Below, piece by piece: positions 32,966 through 43,501 of a stretch of 64,000 nt of DNA. Numbering within the stretch: the stretch's first letter is position 1; every line of letters begins with the position of its first letter. Both the position numbers and the translations under genes were made by a program. Below the pieces are notes generated by a model. The model ran no database searches. It had not been told where the DNA came from and was given only the letters and a program-made list of their open reading frames with translations. Origin of the DNA: Amorphophallus konjac (taxonomy: Eukaryota; Streptophyta; Magnoliopsida; Alismatales; Araceae); the NCBI GenBank assembly GCA_022559845.1, contig CM040125.1:329413829-329477828 (forward strand). The letters are read 5' to 3'.

Positions 32966-35900
32966 GTGAAAGACCAATTGAAAAGAGGATCAGACCAATA
33001 GTGAAAGACCAATGATGAAGCCCGTCAACCATTTACCCGGCTGAAGCCTTTGTCGGCCAAGCTGATGCCCGGTGCCGATATCATTCAGACGGCAACACTG
33101 ATAAAGCAGCAGTCACTCGACTGATGGGACCTCCTAGCACACTTTAATGAGAGCTGTACTACTGCCTCATCCAAGAATCCACAGATGACATGTCAGGGTA
33201 AGTCAGATGTCGGCTTATTGACAGATGTGATATGAGATAAAGATGAAGCCGGTACCGGCAGATGAAGATTGTAAAGGCTTTTGCAAAGTCAGATCAATGA
33301 AGAAGAATCGTCTCCACAGATTATACGCCCGGCTGAGGTCTTCCCAGACTAAGGCTGATGTCCGATCTCGTCACCATTCAGGTGACGATATCGATAAAAT
33401 GATACCCGGTTTTGTCATCATTCAGATGGCAATACTGATGAAACCCCTGTCTACGGACTGATGAAAACATATCAATGATATCAATGGAAGCTGTGTCACC
33501 AATGGAGGGCCCTTTTGGGTGATGATGCAAGTGGGCCTGTGAAAGTGGCTAAAGACCCAAGTGGGCCTGTGTGAAGGTGGCGCCGAGAGGTTGAATGCCT
33601 GCGCGCCGGGAAGCCCCAGCTGAGGCGCGCCGTGATGAGGCCTGCCGAGAAGGGGGGGAGACAGATATAAAACCCCTTCCCTTCGATAAAAAAAGGGGAG
33701 AGATCGAGAGGATAGCCAGAAACCAAAGGAAAAAGAGAGCCCCAAGAAAAGTGACTCGAAGAAGCGAAGAGATATCTGAGAAGAAAGGAGGAAGAAGAAG
33801 CTCCAGGTGGGCTGCTCCGGGGAGGGAGAGGAGTCAATGCTCCGCCCTCCCCCATACTTTCTTTTCTTTTCTTTGATGTAATCTAGCGAGTCTTTTCTCG
33901 ATTTATCAAATGTAGCCGGAGAGTTCCGGTCTTGATTTCCACCTCTCTGCTTTGCATTTCTCTTTTACGATCTGTGTAAGTCTTCGATACAACGCAATGA
34001 AGTATCAACATGGCCCATTTGGGCATCGATTGATTGAGATATCTGCTCTCCGTCTCTCTCCATGTACATAGTTCTCGGCTGAAAAGTCCAGTAGCCTAGA
34101 CTCTTCGAGTTTCAGAGCCGATTGAATGAATCTGTTCTTCGAGGAGGGATGAAGATAGGACCCCTACCCCTATCTAATGGGTTATTGGGTTCCACTTTCT
34201 TCTCCCCTCCTGTCTCAATGGCAGATCCTCCGCATATAGTCCGAGTTTTCTCTTGAGCCCTTGTGCTGTTCAGGAACCAGAGACATCAATCTCTTGGTTC
34301 CCTGAACTGCTGGCTGTACAAAGATATGTCTGCTCTGCAGGTTAATGCCATCCCGCGAGATTCTAACAAGCGATGACCTCAGTCTCTCGACCCTCCATTC
34401 TAACCCTTGAATGATTAGGGTCTGGAGTTTCGGCGCTAAGAGTTCCTCCGTCGCCGGTTTTTCGATGCAGTTGGGCTCGTCTAGGGGATCAGAGACAGTC
34501 ATCTCTTGATCCCCCAGACGGCCTGCAACAAACAGATGAAACCCTTCACAGGATATAGACGATGGTCTCTTTTCCCCTACTGATTCGGCCTTCCAATTCC
34601 CTTGGCATCCTTCAAACAGAGCTATCCACGAAACCCCCTCCTGCACTCCACATTCGGTCTCGATCCGAGCCAGAAAACTCAGAAAATTCCCGAACAGAGT
34701 ACCGTAATCAAGCCCTGAAACCCTTAACCCTTTCACCTTCCCGGCGTGCTAATTTCCACGCCGAGAGCTACGCCGCCGAGAGGCCTCCCTCTTCCTTCCC
34801 CTTCAGCAAAACGACAAACCCCCCGGTTAAACCCCTGTTCCTTCACAGCCTTCCCGGCCTGTGGCCTCCCGGCGCCGGGTTCCCGGCGCGGCGAGGAGCG
34901 CGCCGAGAAGCCTCACGCCGGGAGCTTCCCCCCTTTTTTTTTGCCATTAAAGCCATGCCGAGAGCTCTCCCTTTGGCCAATAGAAACCCACGCCGAGACC
35001 CTCCTTCTTTGGCCAATGAAACCTAGTCCGAGGCCCTCCTCTGCACTGTCATCCTTCAATCCTTTAGTCTCCCTACACACCTGTCTAGGGGATGTTCGGA
35101 GACCATCATATGTGCCCTGAGAAGATACAGTAATGGGGAAGACCTCCCCTACAGCCCTCATTTCGATCCGGATTTCACTGCTACCTTACGAACTCAAAGA
35201 GCCATGTTATTATATGCGTTCTGATGGGTTCCAAGGGAATATTAACCAATGAGATAGACGCAAGTAACATCCCCGGGCCCGGTGCCCTTCTTATCTGGTC
35301 GTCATCCCGGCATCCCGTGGATGATGACCTATTCTCTCTTGGCATAATCCAAGTTGAGGGGACATGCTGCCGAAATTCATACATACCCTACCGGGTAAAT
35401 GTGATATTCTCTCCCAGCCCCGCCGGCCCACGGAGTTATGTCCTTGCACGCTCTCCGATGGTCCCTCGAAGGGGGATATAGATGCGGCACCGCACCCACA
35501 TGGGACGTGCCATGTCGCGCCGGTCCCTATTCGGACTCCGGGTCTATTATACCCGATCTTTTACGGATCCTACCCTGCCGCTGCATGGGTGGTTTCCTAT
35601 TCCCACTTGGCATAGTCCAAGATGGCGGGGATATGCCGTCGGATTTGTCCCGTACTTAATAACCCCCCTGCTTTGTCTAGTCCATTTAGCATTCTGCAAA
35701 TAAATCAACCCCGTCTCTTCTGAGCCTTATCTTCACCGCTGCTTTCCTCCTATTTTGGCGTTTAATCAAGGGTTGTCCTTCCTTGGAAGGGCGTAATTAA
35801 CGTCATAGCCTTTATGGTATGACGGACTTCTGGTCCCGACTCGGACTTCACAATCGACTGACCAAGTCAGATCGAGCGCACAATAAAATCGTCACACACG

Positions 35901-35993
35901 TGACTGGCACGCCTAATAAATCAATAAATCAAAAATATAAATAAAAATATAAATAAATAATATAACGAAATAAGATAAGATCCACGTTCCACA
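32966..35993 (+). mobile_element. 5' LTR of the Tat element, lacking its first 26 bp
   Basis: Aligns with 55025-58066 and ends CCACGTTCCACA. The first 26 bases of the 3' LTR (54999-55024, including the terminal TGTTGACACC) are absent here and the SIRE LTR text runs straight into GTGAAAG. TATAAAA at 33666-33672 is the probable promoter. GC-rich GCCGAGA and GGCCAAT elements lie at 34745-35035. Short open frames on both strands are mirrored in the other LTR and show no protein signature. Confidence 0.92.
33666..33672 (+). promoter_or_regulatory. TATA box of the Tat 5' LTR
   Basis: TATAAAA, preceded by GCGCGCCG...GCCGAGAAGG elements and followed by a purine-rich leader. The identical box in the 3' LTR is at 55725-55731. 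Confidence 0.7.
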
Positions 35994-35996
35994 AGC

Positions 35997-36013
35997 TGGC
36001 ACGCCCGGTGGGA
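35997..36013 (+). other. Primer binding site of the Tat element
   Basis: TGGCACGCCCGGTGGGA starts three bases after the LTR end; this string follows the 5' LTR in Tat-type elements. The tRNA is not assigned here. Confidence 0.75.
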
Positions 36014-36105
36014 CCTAGTCTCCCTTCATCTCTACGCCAAAATAGGAGGCCCAGCGGGCCCCCCTCAAATTTCTGATCCTGTGCGCTTTCCTTATTTTCA
36101 GGAAG

Positions 36106-37600
36106 ATGACTACTGGACTTATGTCTGTACGCTTCGGCCAACAACCGATCGATATGCATGTGCGAGAGGGTTACCTGGCGGTACCCCTGTCATTCGGAGC
36201 AATGCCCCCTGCTGTCGGGCTGCCCAACTGTCTGGGCCTCGTCTTCACCGACCTTCTGCAGGTCAACAACGACGAGCAAGGCACCGCTGCAGGTGCCCCT
36301 ATGAAGACTGCTGGTAAGAAGGCTGGCTTACCGGAGAAGACGACCTCGACGGCCGTCGCCTGCTATGTACACCAAGTTCAAAGGAGGGATACGGTTCCCG
36401 CTGCTGCCCAGAGGGGAAAGAGAAATAACCGGAGAAGCCGGTATGCTGCTGCTGAGCGTCGTCTTTCCAATTCTGGGAAGACAATGATGATGGGAGATGT
36501 TAGGGTGAACCTCAACGGTCGCCCCAGAGAAGTCCGGCCGGACAGGATTGTCCCGACTGTCCAGACCGACAACAGGTTCCGCGTCTGGCCGCTAGGAGGG
36601 CCAACTGGGAAGCTGATGAAAGGAAGCCGCTGGCGCCCAAGCCAGCAAAATATAAACAGGTCTGGCGACCAAAGAAGATTCAGAGCTGGGCCCCAGCTCG
36701 ATATGAGAAGAAGGCTACTGAGGATGCTGTTGCCCGCTTCAGGGCAGGAAGCAGAAGAGAAGAAAGAAACTACAGAAGAGATGATGTTGCTGCTTACCCC
36801 AAGGCTCGGGGGAGGAGAGATGAAAAAAATGATGAAGGAAGAATCTGACTACTACTCGCCCCGTGATGAAGGGCAAAAGATATCAAAAGAATGAAGACCT
36901 TACTATCACCCATCCCAGGGCCAAAGGCAAAAGATGGCAAAGGAAGAACTATGATGACACTGCCAACTGCTGCCAAGATGGCGATATGGGAATGAGCGAA
37001 CCAGTCACGGTTGCCATTCCAAGAAGACCAAGAGCCTGTGCCAGACAGGCTGACATATTCAAATATTCCAAAGCCGAGCATTTGAATGCTCAGATGACAA
37101 GACTGGCTCATCAGCAGAAAAGCCAGGAAAGATTGATACTCCGACCAGAGCCGCGAAGGCACGATCCAGAGGAGATGAAACAAGTGGTCCAAGACTACTT
37201 CCATTACCTGGGGAACTCTGCCCTCGGTCAGCAAAGATTATCCCGTGCTCTGGGCACCGTGGATGAAGAAGAAGGAGAAGCCCTTCAAGAAGTGATGCTC
37301 GGAGTCTCCTCCTCCGATTCAAATGATTATGAAGAAGGCCGCAAGGCCGGATATGATAAAGAAGACCTGTATAGGGAAGAGCTGAAGAAAGAGTATCGGT
37401 CTTCGACCGACTCAAATACCCTGACCAGGCAAAAAGAAAAGTTTGCAGGCAGAAGGGAAGAATGCAAATCTTCGCCTGTAACATGGCTGGAATCGCCAGG
37501 GGGCAGAATATGCTACCAACTCAGCCAGATGAACTGCTCAGGCTGGCTACCAGACCAGGCCCCGTCACAAGAAGAGGTCAGGCTGCAAAAGATAAGATGA
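36106..37600 (+). pseudogene. ORF1 / N-terminal gag leader of the Tat element, frameshifted
   Basis: From the ATG at 36106 (MTTGLMSVRFGQQPIDMHVREGYLAV...) one frame is protein-like for about 100 codons. Coding character then moves between frames: KYKQVWRPKKIQSWAPARYEKK in frame 3 around 36640-36710, SDYYSPRD near 36850, and a charged frame from about 36864 (KRWQRKNYDD, AEHLNAQMTRL, EEMKQVVQDYFHYL) to 37600. The content is basic, then Glu-rich and hydrophilic. No named domain is visible. Tat elements often carry such an extra region before gag. It may have been one continuous frame with the gag that follows. Confidence 0.6.
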
Positions 37601-39273
37601 AGAATGATGAGGAAACCCGCAAGATCACCACCATGACAGTCAATGTGGTGACAACAGAAGAAGAAGACAATCCCTTCGTTGATGATGCTGAAGGGACTTC
37701 AGAAGATATACAGATCCCATCGACTCTGGATCCCATGATCCAGATGATGTTTAGAAGATATCAACAGGAGATCAGTGCTCTCAGAAGACAGCTAAATGAG
37801 AGGCATGAAGCCACACCGATCTCCAAGCAAGCCGAACCTGTGGGGCAGACTTCCAGCTCAGCAGAAATGGCTGTCCCAACTAATCCCCTTCCAGCTGATA
37901 AGGGCAAAGCTCCGAGCCAGCCTGTTCTGCAGCAAGCAGCAGCTCAGCCCTCTACATCTCAGACGCAGCCCGCCGCGCCCACCTTGCGCGCAACTGTGAT
38001 GACGACTCCCTACAGCCAGCAGCAAGCTCACTTCTTCCCAGAAGAGATAGATCCAGCCCTAGCCCACAAGCTGATGATTGAAAGAATTGTGGAGATGAAG
38101 CTGTCTGAAAAGACCGGTGATGGTGTAAGTACCTATGACGTGTACAAAGTACCGTATCCTCCCCAGTATGCTGCTAAAAGACTACCCCCAGGCGTCAGTA
38201 AGCCGCCGAAATTTGAGAAATTCAACGGCCAGGGCTCTCCCAGGGAGCACATTGCTTACTATACCACAATTATGGGCGACCTGGCAGCTGATGAAGCCTA
38301 TCTGCTTAAGTTCTTTGGCTCGTCCCTCACTGGGATAGCCTTTGAATGGTATTCAAGCCTGCCCGCTGGATCAGTGGTTGATTGGCCTGATATGCAAAGA
38401 AAATTCCGCGATAGATTTCATGTCACTGAAAGAGAAATTACAATAGCGGAGCTATATGCAACCAAGCAAAGGCAGGATGAAACAGCACTGGACTACATCA
38501 AAAGGTGGAGAAACTTAGCCATGAGATGCCGAAGACCTCCTCATCAGGAAGATGCAGTGCAGATATGTAAACAGAGCCTCAAGAGAGAGGTGCTAGAAAA
38601 GATGATCGGTGCAGATGTCAGGACATTTGACCGGCTGAACAACATAGTGGCGGAAGTCGAGACGTTCTTGTCCAAGCGTCCGACCGCCAATGTTCCCACT
38701 ATTTCGAAGGGTAAAACCAATGACCGACGGCCATCACATACTGAGGCTAACGCCGTCGATTTTAGAACCTTTGAGCAACAGAAAGGGAAAAAGGAGGCAG
38801 ACGAAGCTCCCCCGCCTGAGGGTGCAACAGAAAGAAAAGATAAGGTCTCTCTGAGAGACAGAATGAGAAGGGCTTACTCTTTTCCCAAAGATAAGACATC
38901 AGCACTATTTAACTGGGCATATAAGTTCAACAAGGTAACATTGCCCGAACCGAAGAGACCTGCGGATGCGACAAAGAAAGATGATCCGCTGTTCTGTCCA
39001 TTTCACCGTGCGCTGGGGCACGCAATTGAAGATTGTTATGTCTTCAAGGATATTATGGAAGGAATGGTCAAAAAGGGTGAGCTACAGTTGGGTGATTACC
39101 AGGTGAAGCCACCTCATCCGCATGAGCCTCCGCCCTGGAGGATGGCCGCCAATATGATTTCAGTCTATCAGCAGCTGCCTGAGGAAGCCGTTGAAGAATG
39201 TACCAGGCATACTTATGAAGCTTGCCTCCTCACCCCACTGAAAGATCAGGAGGATGGCAGACGAAGCCCATAA
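37462..39273 (+). CDS. gag: Gag of the Tat element
   Basis: A 603-codon frame whose shown start is nominal; its coherent part begins near residue 35. A low-complexity Gln/Ala/Pro-rich part is followed by the Retrotrans_gag domain at about residues 255-390. Landmarks are FEKFNGQGSPREHIAYY, LLKFFGSSLTGIAFEWYSSLP, DWPDMQRKFRDRF, QRQDETALDYIKRWRNLAMRC and REVLEKM. A zinc-knuckle-like CX2HX4HX4C (CPFHRALGHAIEDC, about residues 512-525) lies near the end; Tat gags use this His-containing variant. Gag packages element RNA. The frame ends at 39273, and the polyprotein continues one frame lower from about 39230. Confidence 0.85.
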   Translation: MQIFACNMAGIARGQNMLPTQPDELLRLATRPGPVTRRGQAAKDKMKNDEETRKITTMTVNVVTTEEEDNPFVDDAEGTSEDIQIPSTLDPMIQMMFRRYQQEISALRRQLNERHEATPISKQAEPVGQTSSSAEMAVPTNPLPADKGKAPSQPVLQQAAAQPSTSQTQPAAPTLRATVMTTPYSQQQAHFFPEEIDPALAHKLMIERIVEMKLSEKTGDGVSTYDVYKVPYPPQYAAKRLPPGVSKPPKFEKFNGQGSPREHIAYYTTIMGDLAADEAYLLKFFGSSLTGIAFEWYSSLPAGSVVDWPDMQRKFRDRFHVTEREITIAELYATKQRQDETALDYIKRWRNLAMRCRRPPHQEDAVQICKQSLKREVLEKMIGADVRTFDRLNNIVAEVETFLSKRPTANVPTISKGKTNDRRPSHTEANAVDFRTFEQQKGKKEADEAPPPEGATERKDKVSLRDRMRRAYSFPKDKTSALFNWAYKFNKVTLPEPKRPADATKKDDPLFCPFHRALGHAIEDCYVFKDIMEGMVKKGELQLGDYQVKPPHPHEPPPWRMAANMISVYQQLPEEAVEECTRHTYEACLLTPLKDQEDGRRSP

Positions 39274-40394
39274 AGAACAGGAAAAACACTCTTGCAGCCA
39301 GCACCAGTGGGGCAACTATTCGGGGTGTCACCCCAAGGCCTGAGCCGCCTCCAGTAAAGCCAGTATGGCATACAGCTGAGACCGGGCCAGTCATCCGGAT
39401 CCCTACTCACAACCGGAGGAGACAAACTCCCCTACCTGCACATAAAGAAGTAAGTCCTGCAGCCAGGCGTCTACAGCAGTATATCAATGAGCTCGATGAA
39501 TATGAGCAGAAAAAGCCCAAAAACCTGCTGGTAAAAGATTGTATACTCTGGGAGCAGCTCGAAGAATTGAAAATTGAAGAGCAGCCAGAGGCAGAGCAAA
39601 GAAAAGATGAGACTGAGCCCTTCTGGGGGCAGGAGCCGGCAAAGCCGAATTCCCAGAAGAAGAAGAGACGGCCCAAGTCCAAAAGGGGAAAGAAAGTCAC
39701 GACAGTACAATGCAACACCCTGTCGGTACTCTTTTCCTTGCCCGGGGAGAATGATGAGGATGAAGCATCAAATGCCCCGCTAGAAGCCAACCATGCTGAG
39801 GCCTCTACCTCAGCCCATGCAACACGTTCTGGGAAAAGATGGGGGCGCCCGCCACCAGCTAATCATAATATTATATTCAGAGGGGAGCAACCCTATCAGA
39901 TCCCCGAGCCAGAGGTACGAGGTGTCCAGGTTCCTCCCCCTGCCAGCTTGTACCAAGAAAAAGAAGAGGCTCCTTCATTCCTGGAATTCTTGTCCAGTTT
40001 GGAAAATGAGCAATTGGCTCACACTGCTTCAGCTGAAAATAATAAATGCCAGCAGACTGTAGTTAGAAAGCAGAAGCAGCATGAAGAAAATAAAGGAAGT
40101 AACCCTCTAGCAGAAACAGGGGTCGTTACTACAGAAGAAGCCTCCCGGGAAACCGATCAAGAGGGTAAAACCGGCACTGGGCAGCAAAGGCCACAGGCAC
40201 CACATGAACCTCCAAGACCCCGTTGGGTGGAGGAGATGAGACTGTCTAACGTCCGGGTGGGCAGCCGGATCATGAAAATGCTGAAGAAGCTCCCTACCAG
40301 GTTCTCCATCTGGGAAATCCTCTCTCTGAGTGAAGAGGCTCGCCAAGCCATTATTGATGCCTTGCAGTCGCCGCACAGTATGAAGCACTCTTGA
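39230..40394 (+). pseudogene. Gag-protease linker region of the Tat polyprotein
   Basis: A 390-codon frame, one frame lower than gag, holds hydrophilic Glu/Lys/Pro-rich text (KPKNLLVKDC, KKKRRPKSKRGKK). It ends with MKMLKKLPTRFSIWEILSLS and EEARQAIIDAL, a conserved segment before the protease in Tat elements. The frame stops at 40394, but the adjacent frame continues as QYEALLTEVNSG, so a single-base change near 40375 breaks the polyprotein. Confidence 0.7.
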
Positions 40395-42223
40395 CAGAAG
40401 TGAATTCTGGTCCATCAGTCACATTCACAGAGGATGATATGCTAATCCCAAATTCCGGCCATAACAGACCGCTGTATATGAGGGGTTCCCTGAACTGTCA
40501 GCCGATAAGCAGAATACTGATAGATCCCGGGGCTGCTGTGAACATTCTCCCATACCGCATCTATCAGAAATATTACTTTGATCTGCAGCTCACCAAGGTC
40601 AGAGACATGAAGATTGCAGGATTTAACCAAAAGTGTGAGACACCTCTTGGGGTAGCTGATTTCAACCTCACGTTGGGAGACCTCACTACAGTGGTACGAT
40701 TCTATGTGATCGACTCCAACACCACGTATAAAGCCCTGCTGGGGAGACCGTGGCTGCATGAATATCAAATAGTGCCATCCACGCTACATCAGTGCATCAA
40801 ATACTGCCATGAAGGAAAAGAAGAGAGGGTGTTTGCGGATCTGCATCCTTTCGAAGTGTTCGAGTGCCATATGCTCGATGCATCCTACTATACCGAGGTG
40901 TCGCAAAACTGCGAAAGGAAAGAGGCTGTGGTCAGCCAGAAAAAGCCCGCGACAGAGGCAAGGAATTGGTCTCCACCGCCACCAAAGGGCTATGTTAAAA
41001 AGCATAATGTATCTCACATCTCTTATGCCGGTGACTTTGCTCGGGTTACCCCTCCTAGCGTCCACCCGGATAATGCCGATGAAGAAATGAAGCAAAAGTA
41101 CACTCAGGTGGAGGTGCCGCAGGGTTTATTTAAACCCATCGTCAGCCTTGAGTACCAAACGGTGCTACCACTGAAGACTATGGAAATCCCTCGCTTCTGC
41201 GAGCCTCCTATTATATTCTACACCGGGGAGCCAGTCGAAGAAGATGATCAAGACTGTATGGCCCCTGAAGAAGCCGCAAACCGGATGGTACCGATTACAG
41301 GCTTGGATTATACTACCCAACGGGTTTCACAAATGTTCTCCAAGATGCAAATGCCATCAATGCAGCCTGCTGCTCAGAAGAAGGCATTCAAGGAACTGTG
41401 GGATCCGCCTCGAGATAGTAAAGAAATGAGGAAGATCACTCAACACCCAGGATTGGGTTATACCCTCCAAGAATACTATGAGGCTGAGGTAGACGTCATA
41501 TCTGTCTCCTACCAGCATGACGATCCTCCCGAGGTAGGATATGACAAATACCCCTCGGAAGATGAAGAAATCATTTATCAATCCATAATAAGCAATGAAG
41601 CCTCAGACAACCTGCCAGAAACAGAGACATCTGATGAGACAAAGAAAGCTTGGTACTGGGAGGACCTATCTTCCAAAGAGGATCTGTTCCAGGCTGAAGC
41701 AAAATTTGATACGGGAACCCCGGATGAAGATCAAATAGCCAGAGAGCTGGAGGAGTGTCTGGAGTTCGGGCGCATCCTAGAAGAATTCCGGGCTCTACAG
41801 AATGATGACCTTTCAGGGGAGCCCACATTAGAAGAGCCTCTAAGGACGGAGGGGTCCACTTCTGAATTTCCTGCTGAACCAGTCTCGCCCTCGGAGCAGA
41901 CTGAACAGGATCCGGTAGTATTGGCCCTATATGATGCGCCAGCATCCGCTGATGACCAGTATGATGAAGCAGAGGAGCATGAAACTGAAGAAGATTATAT
42001 CCCGGGAGGCTTTATTGATTTGCAAGGAGCCCCGCCCGAAGTCGAAGACGGAGGCCAAGCCACCGTCGATGAGCTGATAGAAATAAATTTAGGGTCCGCA
42101 GATGAGCCAAGGCCAACATTCCTCAGCGCACTGCTGGAGCCAGATGTCAGGGAACAATATATACAGTTCTTGAAAGAATTCGAGACTGTTTTGCATGGAC
42201 ATATGATGAAATGCCAGGACTGA
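40391..42223 (+). CDS. pro: Aspartic protease and spacer of the Tat polyprotein
   Basis: The protease motif ILIDPGAAVNILP has its catalytic Asp at about residue 45 and uses DPG rather than the usual DTG or DSG, as commonly found in plant Tat elements. LGRPWL at about residues 117-122 is the conserved C-terminal part of the fold. About 450 residues of acidic spacer follow (SEDEEIIYQS, DEAEEHETEEDY). It would process gag-pol. The frame ends at 42223, 13 bases after the RT frame opens; the text around 42187-42196 reads on into WTYDEMPGLS in the next frame if one base of the T-run is missing. Confidence 0.8.
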   Translation: MTEVNSGPSVTFTEDDMLIPNSGHNRPLYMRGSLNCQPISRILIDPGAAVNILPYRIYQKYYFDLQLTKVRDMKIAGFNQKCETPLGVADFNLTLGDLTTVVRFYVIDSNTTYKALLGRPWLHEYQIVPSTLHQCIKYCHEGKEERVFADLHPFEVFECHMLDASYYTEVSQNCERKEAVVSQKKPATEARNWSPPPPKGYVKKHNVSHISYAGDFARVTPPSVHPDNADEEMKQKYTQVEVPQGLFKPIVSLEYQTVLPLKTMEIPRFCEPPIIFYTGEPVEEDDQDCMAPEEAANRMVPITGLDYTTQRVSQMFSKMQMPSMQPAAQKKAFKELWDPPRDSKEMRKITQHPGLGYTLQEYYEAEVDVISVSYQHDDPPEVGYDKYPSEDEEIIYQSIISNEASDNLPETETSDETKKAWYWEDLSSKEDLFQAEAKFDTGTPDEDQIARELEECLEFGRILEEFRALQNDDLSGEPTLEEPLRTEGSTSEFPAEPVSPSEQTEQDPVVLALYDAPASADDQYDEAEEHETEEDYIPGGFIDLQGAPPEVEDGGQATVDELIEINLGSADEPRPTFLSALLEPDVREQYIQFLKEFETVLHGHMMKCQD

Positions 42224-43498
42224 GCTCTGATGTGGCACAGCACCGATTGGCAATAAACCCAGAGGCTAACCCTGTAAAGCAGCCTTCCAGGAGAATGCGT
42301 CCTGAATTGATAAATCAGATTAACAAAGAAGTTGACAAGCTGATTGAGGTAGGCTTTGTCGAAGAAAACCAGTATACTACATGGCTGGCCAATATAGTGC
42401 CCGTAAAGAAGAAGAACGGGCAGATCAGAATATGTGTCGATTTTCGGGACCTTAATAAGGCCTGCCCGAAAGATGATTTCCCAGTGCCAATCACTGAGGT
42501 GATGATCGATGCAACTACTGGCCATGAGGCCCTATCATTTATGGATGGGTCATCCGGATACAATCAGATCTGGATTGCTGAAGAAGACAGAGTGCACACT
42601 GCATTCCGCACTCCGAAGGGGATATTTCACTACAAAAGGATGCCGTTCGGCCTCAAGAATGCCGGCGCTACTTACCAAAGAGCTATGACAAAGATCTTTG
42701 ATGACCTGCTCTTCAAAAAGGTAGAGTGCTACATTGATGATCTGGTGGTAAAAACCAGCAAAAGAGAAGATCATTTGCAAGACCTAAGGATAGTATTCCA
42801 GAGGTTGCGCAGATATGAACTCAAGATGAATCCTATGAAATGCGCCTTTGGCGTGTCCAGTGGAAAATTCCTCGGATTTATTGTCCGACATAGGGGTATT
42901 GAAATTGATCCATCCAAGATTAAAGCTATCCAGGAGCTCCCTCCACCAAGGAATCTGCACGAGTTGAGATCCTGCAAGGGCGTCTGGCCTACATCCGACG
43001 ATTTATATCAAATCTATCGGGAAGATGCCACCCCTTTCACAAACTCATGATGAAAGATGTGCCGTTCCTCTGGGACGATGGCTGTCAGGAAGCCTTTGAG
43101 AAGCTGAAGAATACCTCAAGACCCCTCCGGTGCTGGGGGCACCCATTAAGGGCAGGCCCTTGATACTGTATATCGCAGCCACATACTGTTCCCTGGGGGC
43201 AATGCTGGCACAGATAAATGAGGAAGGCAAAGAACAAGCCCTGTACTACCTAAGTAGGAGGCTGATGAGAACTGAAGAAAGCTACAGCTACATAGAGAAG
43301 ACCTGCTTGGCACTAGTCTTTGCTGTCAAAAAGCTCCGACACTACATGTTGTCACATGAAATCAGATTGATATCTACAGCAGATCCACTCAGATACATAT
43401 TGACTCAGCCAGTACTGAAAGGCCGGTTGGGCAAATGGGCAGTAATTCTGATGGAATTCGATATCACATATATACCCCAGAGGGCAATAAAAGGATAG
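42200..43498 (+). pseudogene. pol: Reverse transcriptase and RNase H of the Tat element, two frameshifts and a stop
   Basis: RT motifs are complete: INKEVDKLIEVGFV, RICVDFRDLNKACPKD, MDGSSGYNQI, FGLKNAGATYQRAM and the catalytic YIDD at about 42730-42741, then KMNPMKCAFGVSSGKFLGF. Frame changes occur near 42972 (after ELRSC) and near 43110 (after EKLKN). In the third frame the RNase H follows: LYIAATYCSLGAMLAQ, YYLSRRLMRTEESYSYIEKTCLALVFAVKKLRHY. It ends ITYIPQRAIKG followed by an in-frame TAG at 43496-43498. The enzyme would copy element RNA to DNA; as it stands it cannot be made whole. Confidence 0.9.
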
Positions 43499-43501
43499 GC
43501 C

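Noticed and set aside
33422..33876. Pro/Ser-rich minus-strand frames of 107-119 codons
   Set aside because: They lie in the Tat LTR around its TATA box and are mirrored in the other LTR at 55481-55915.
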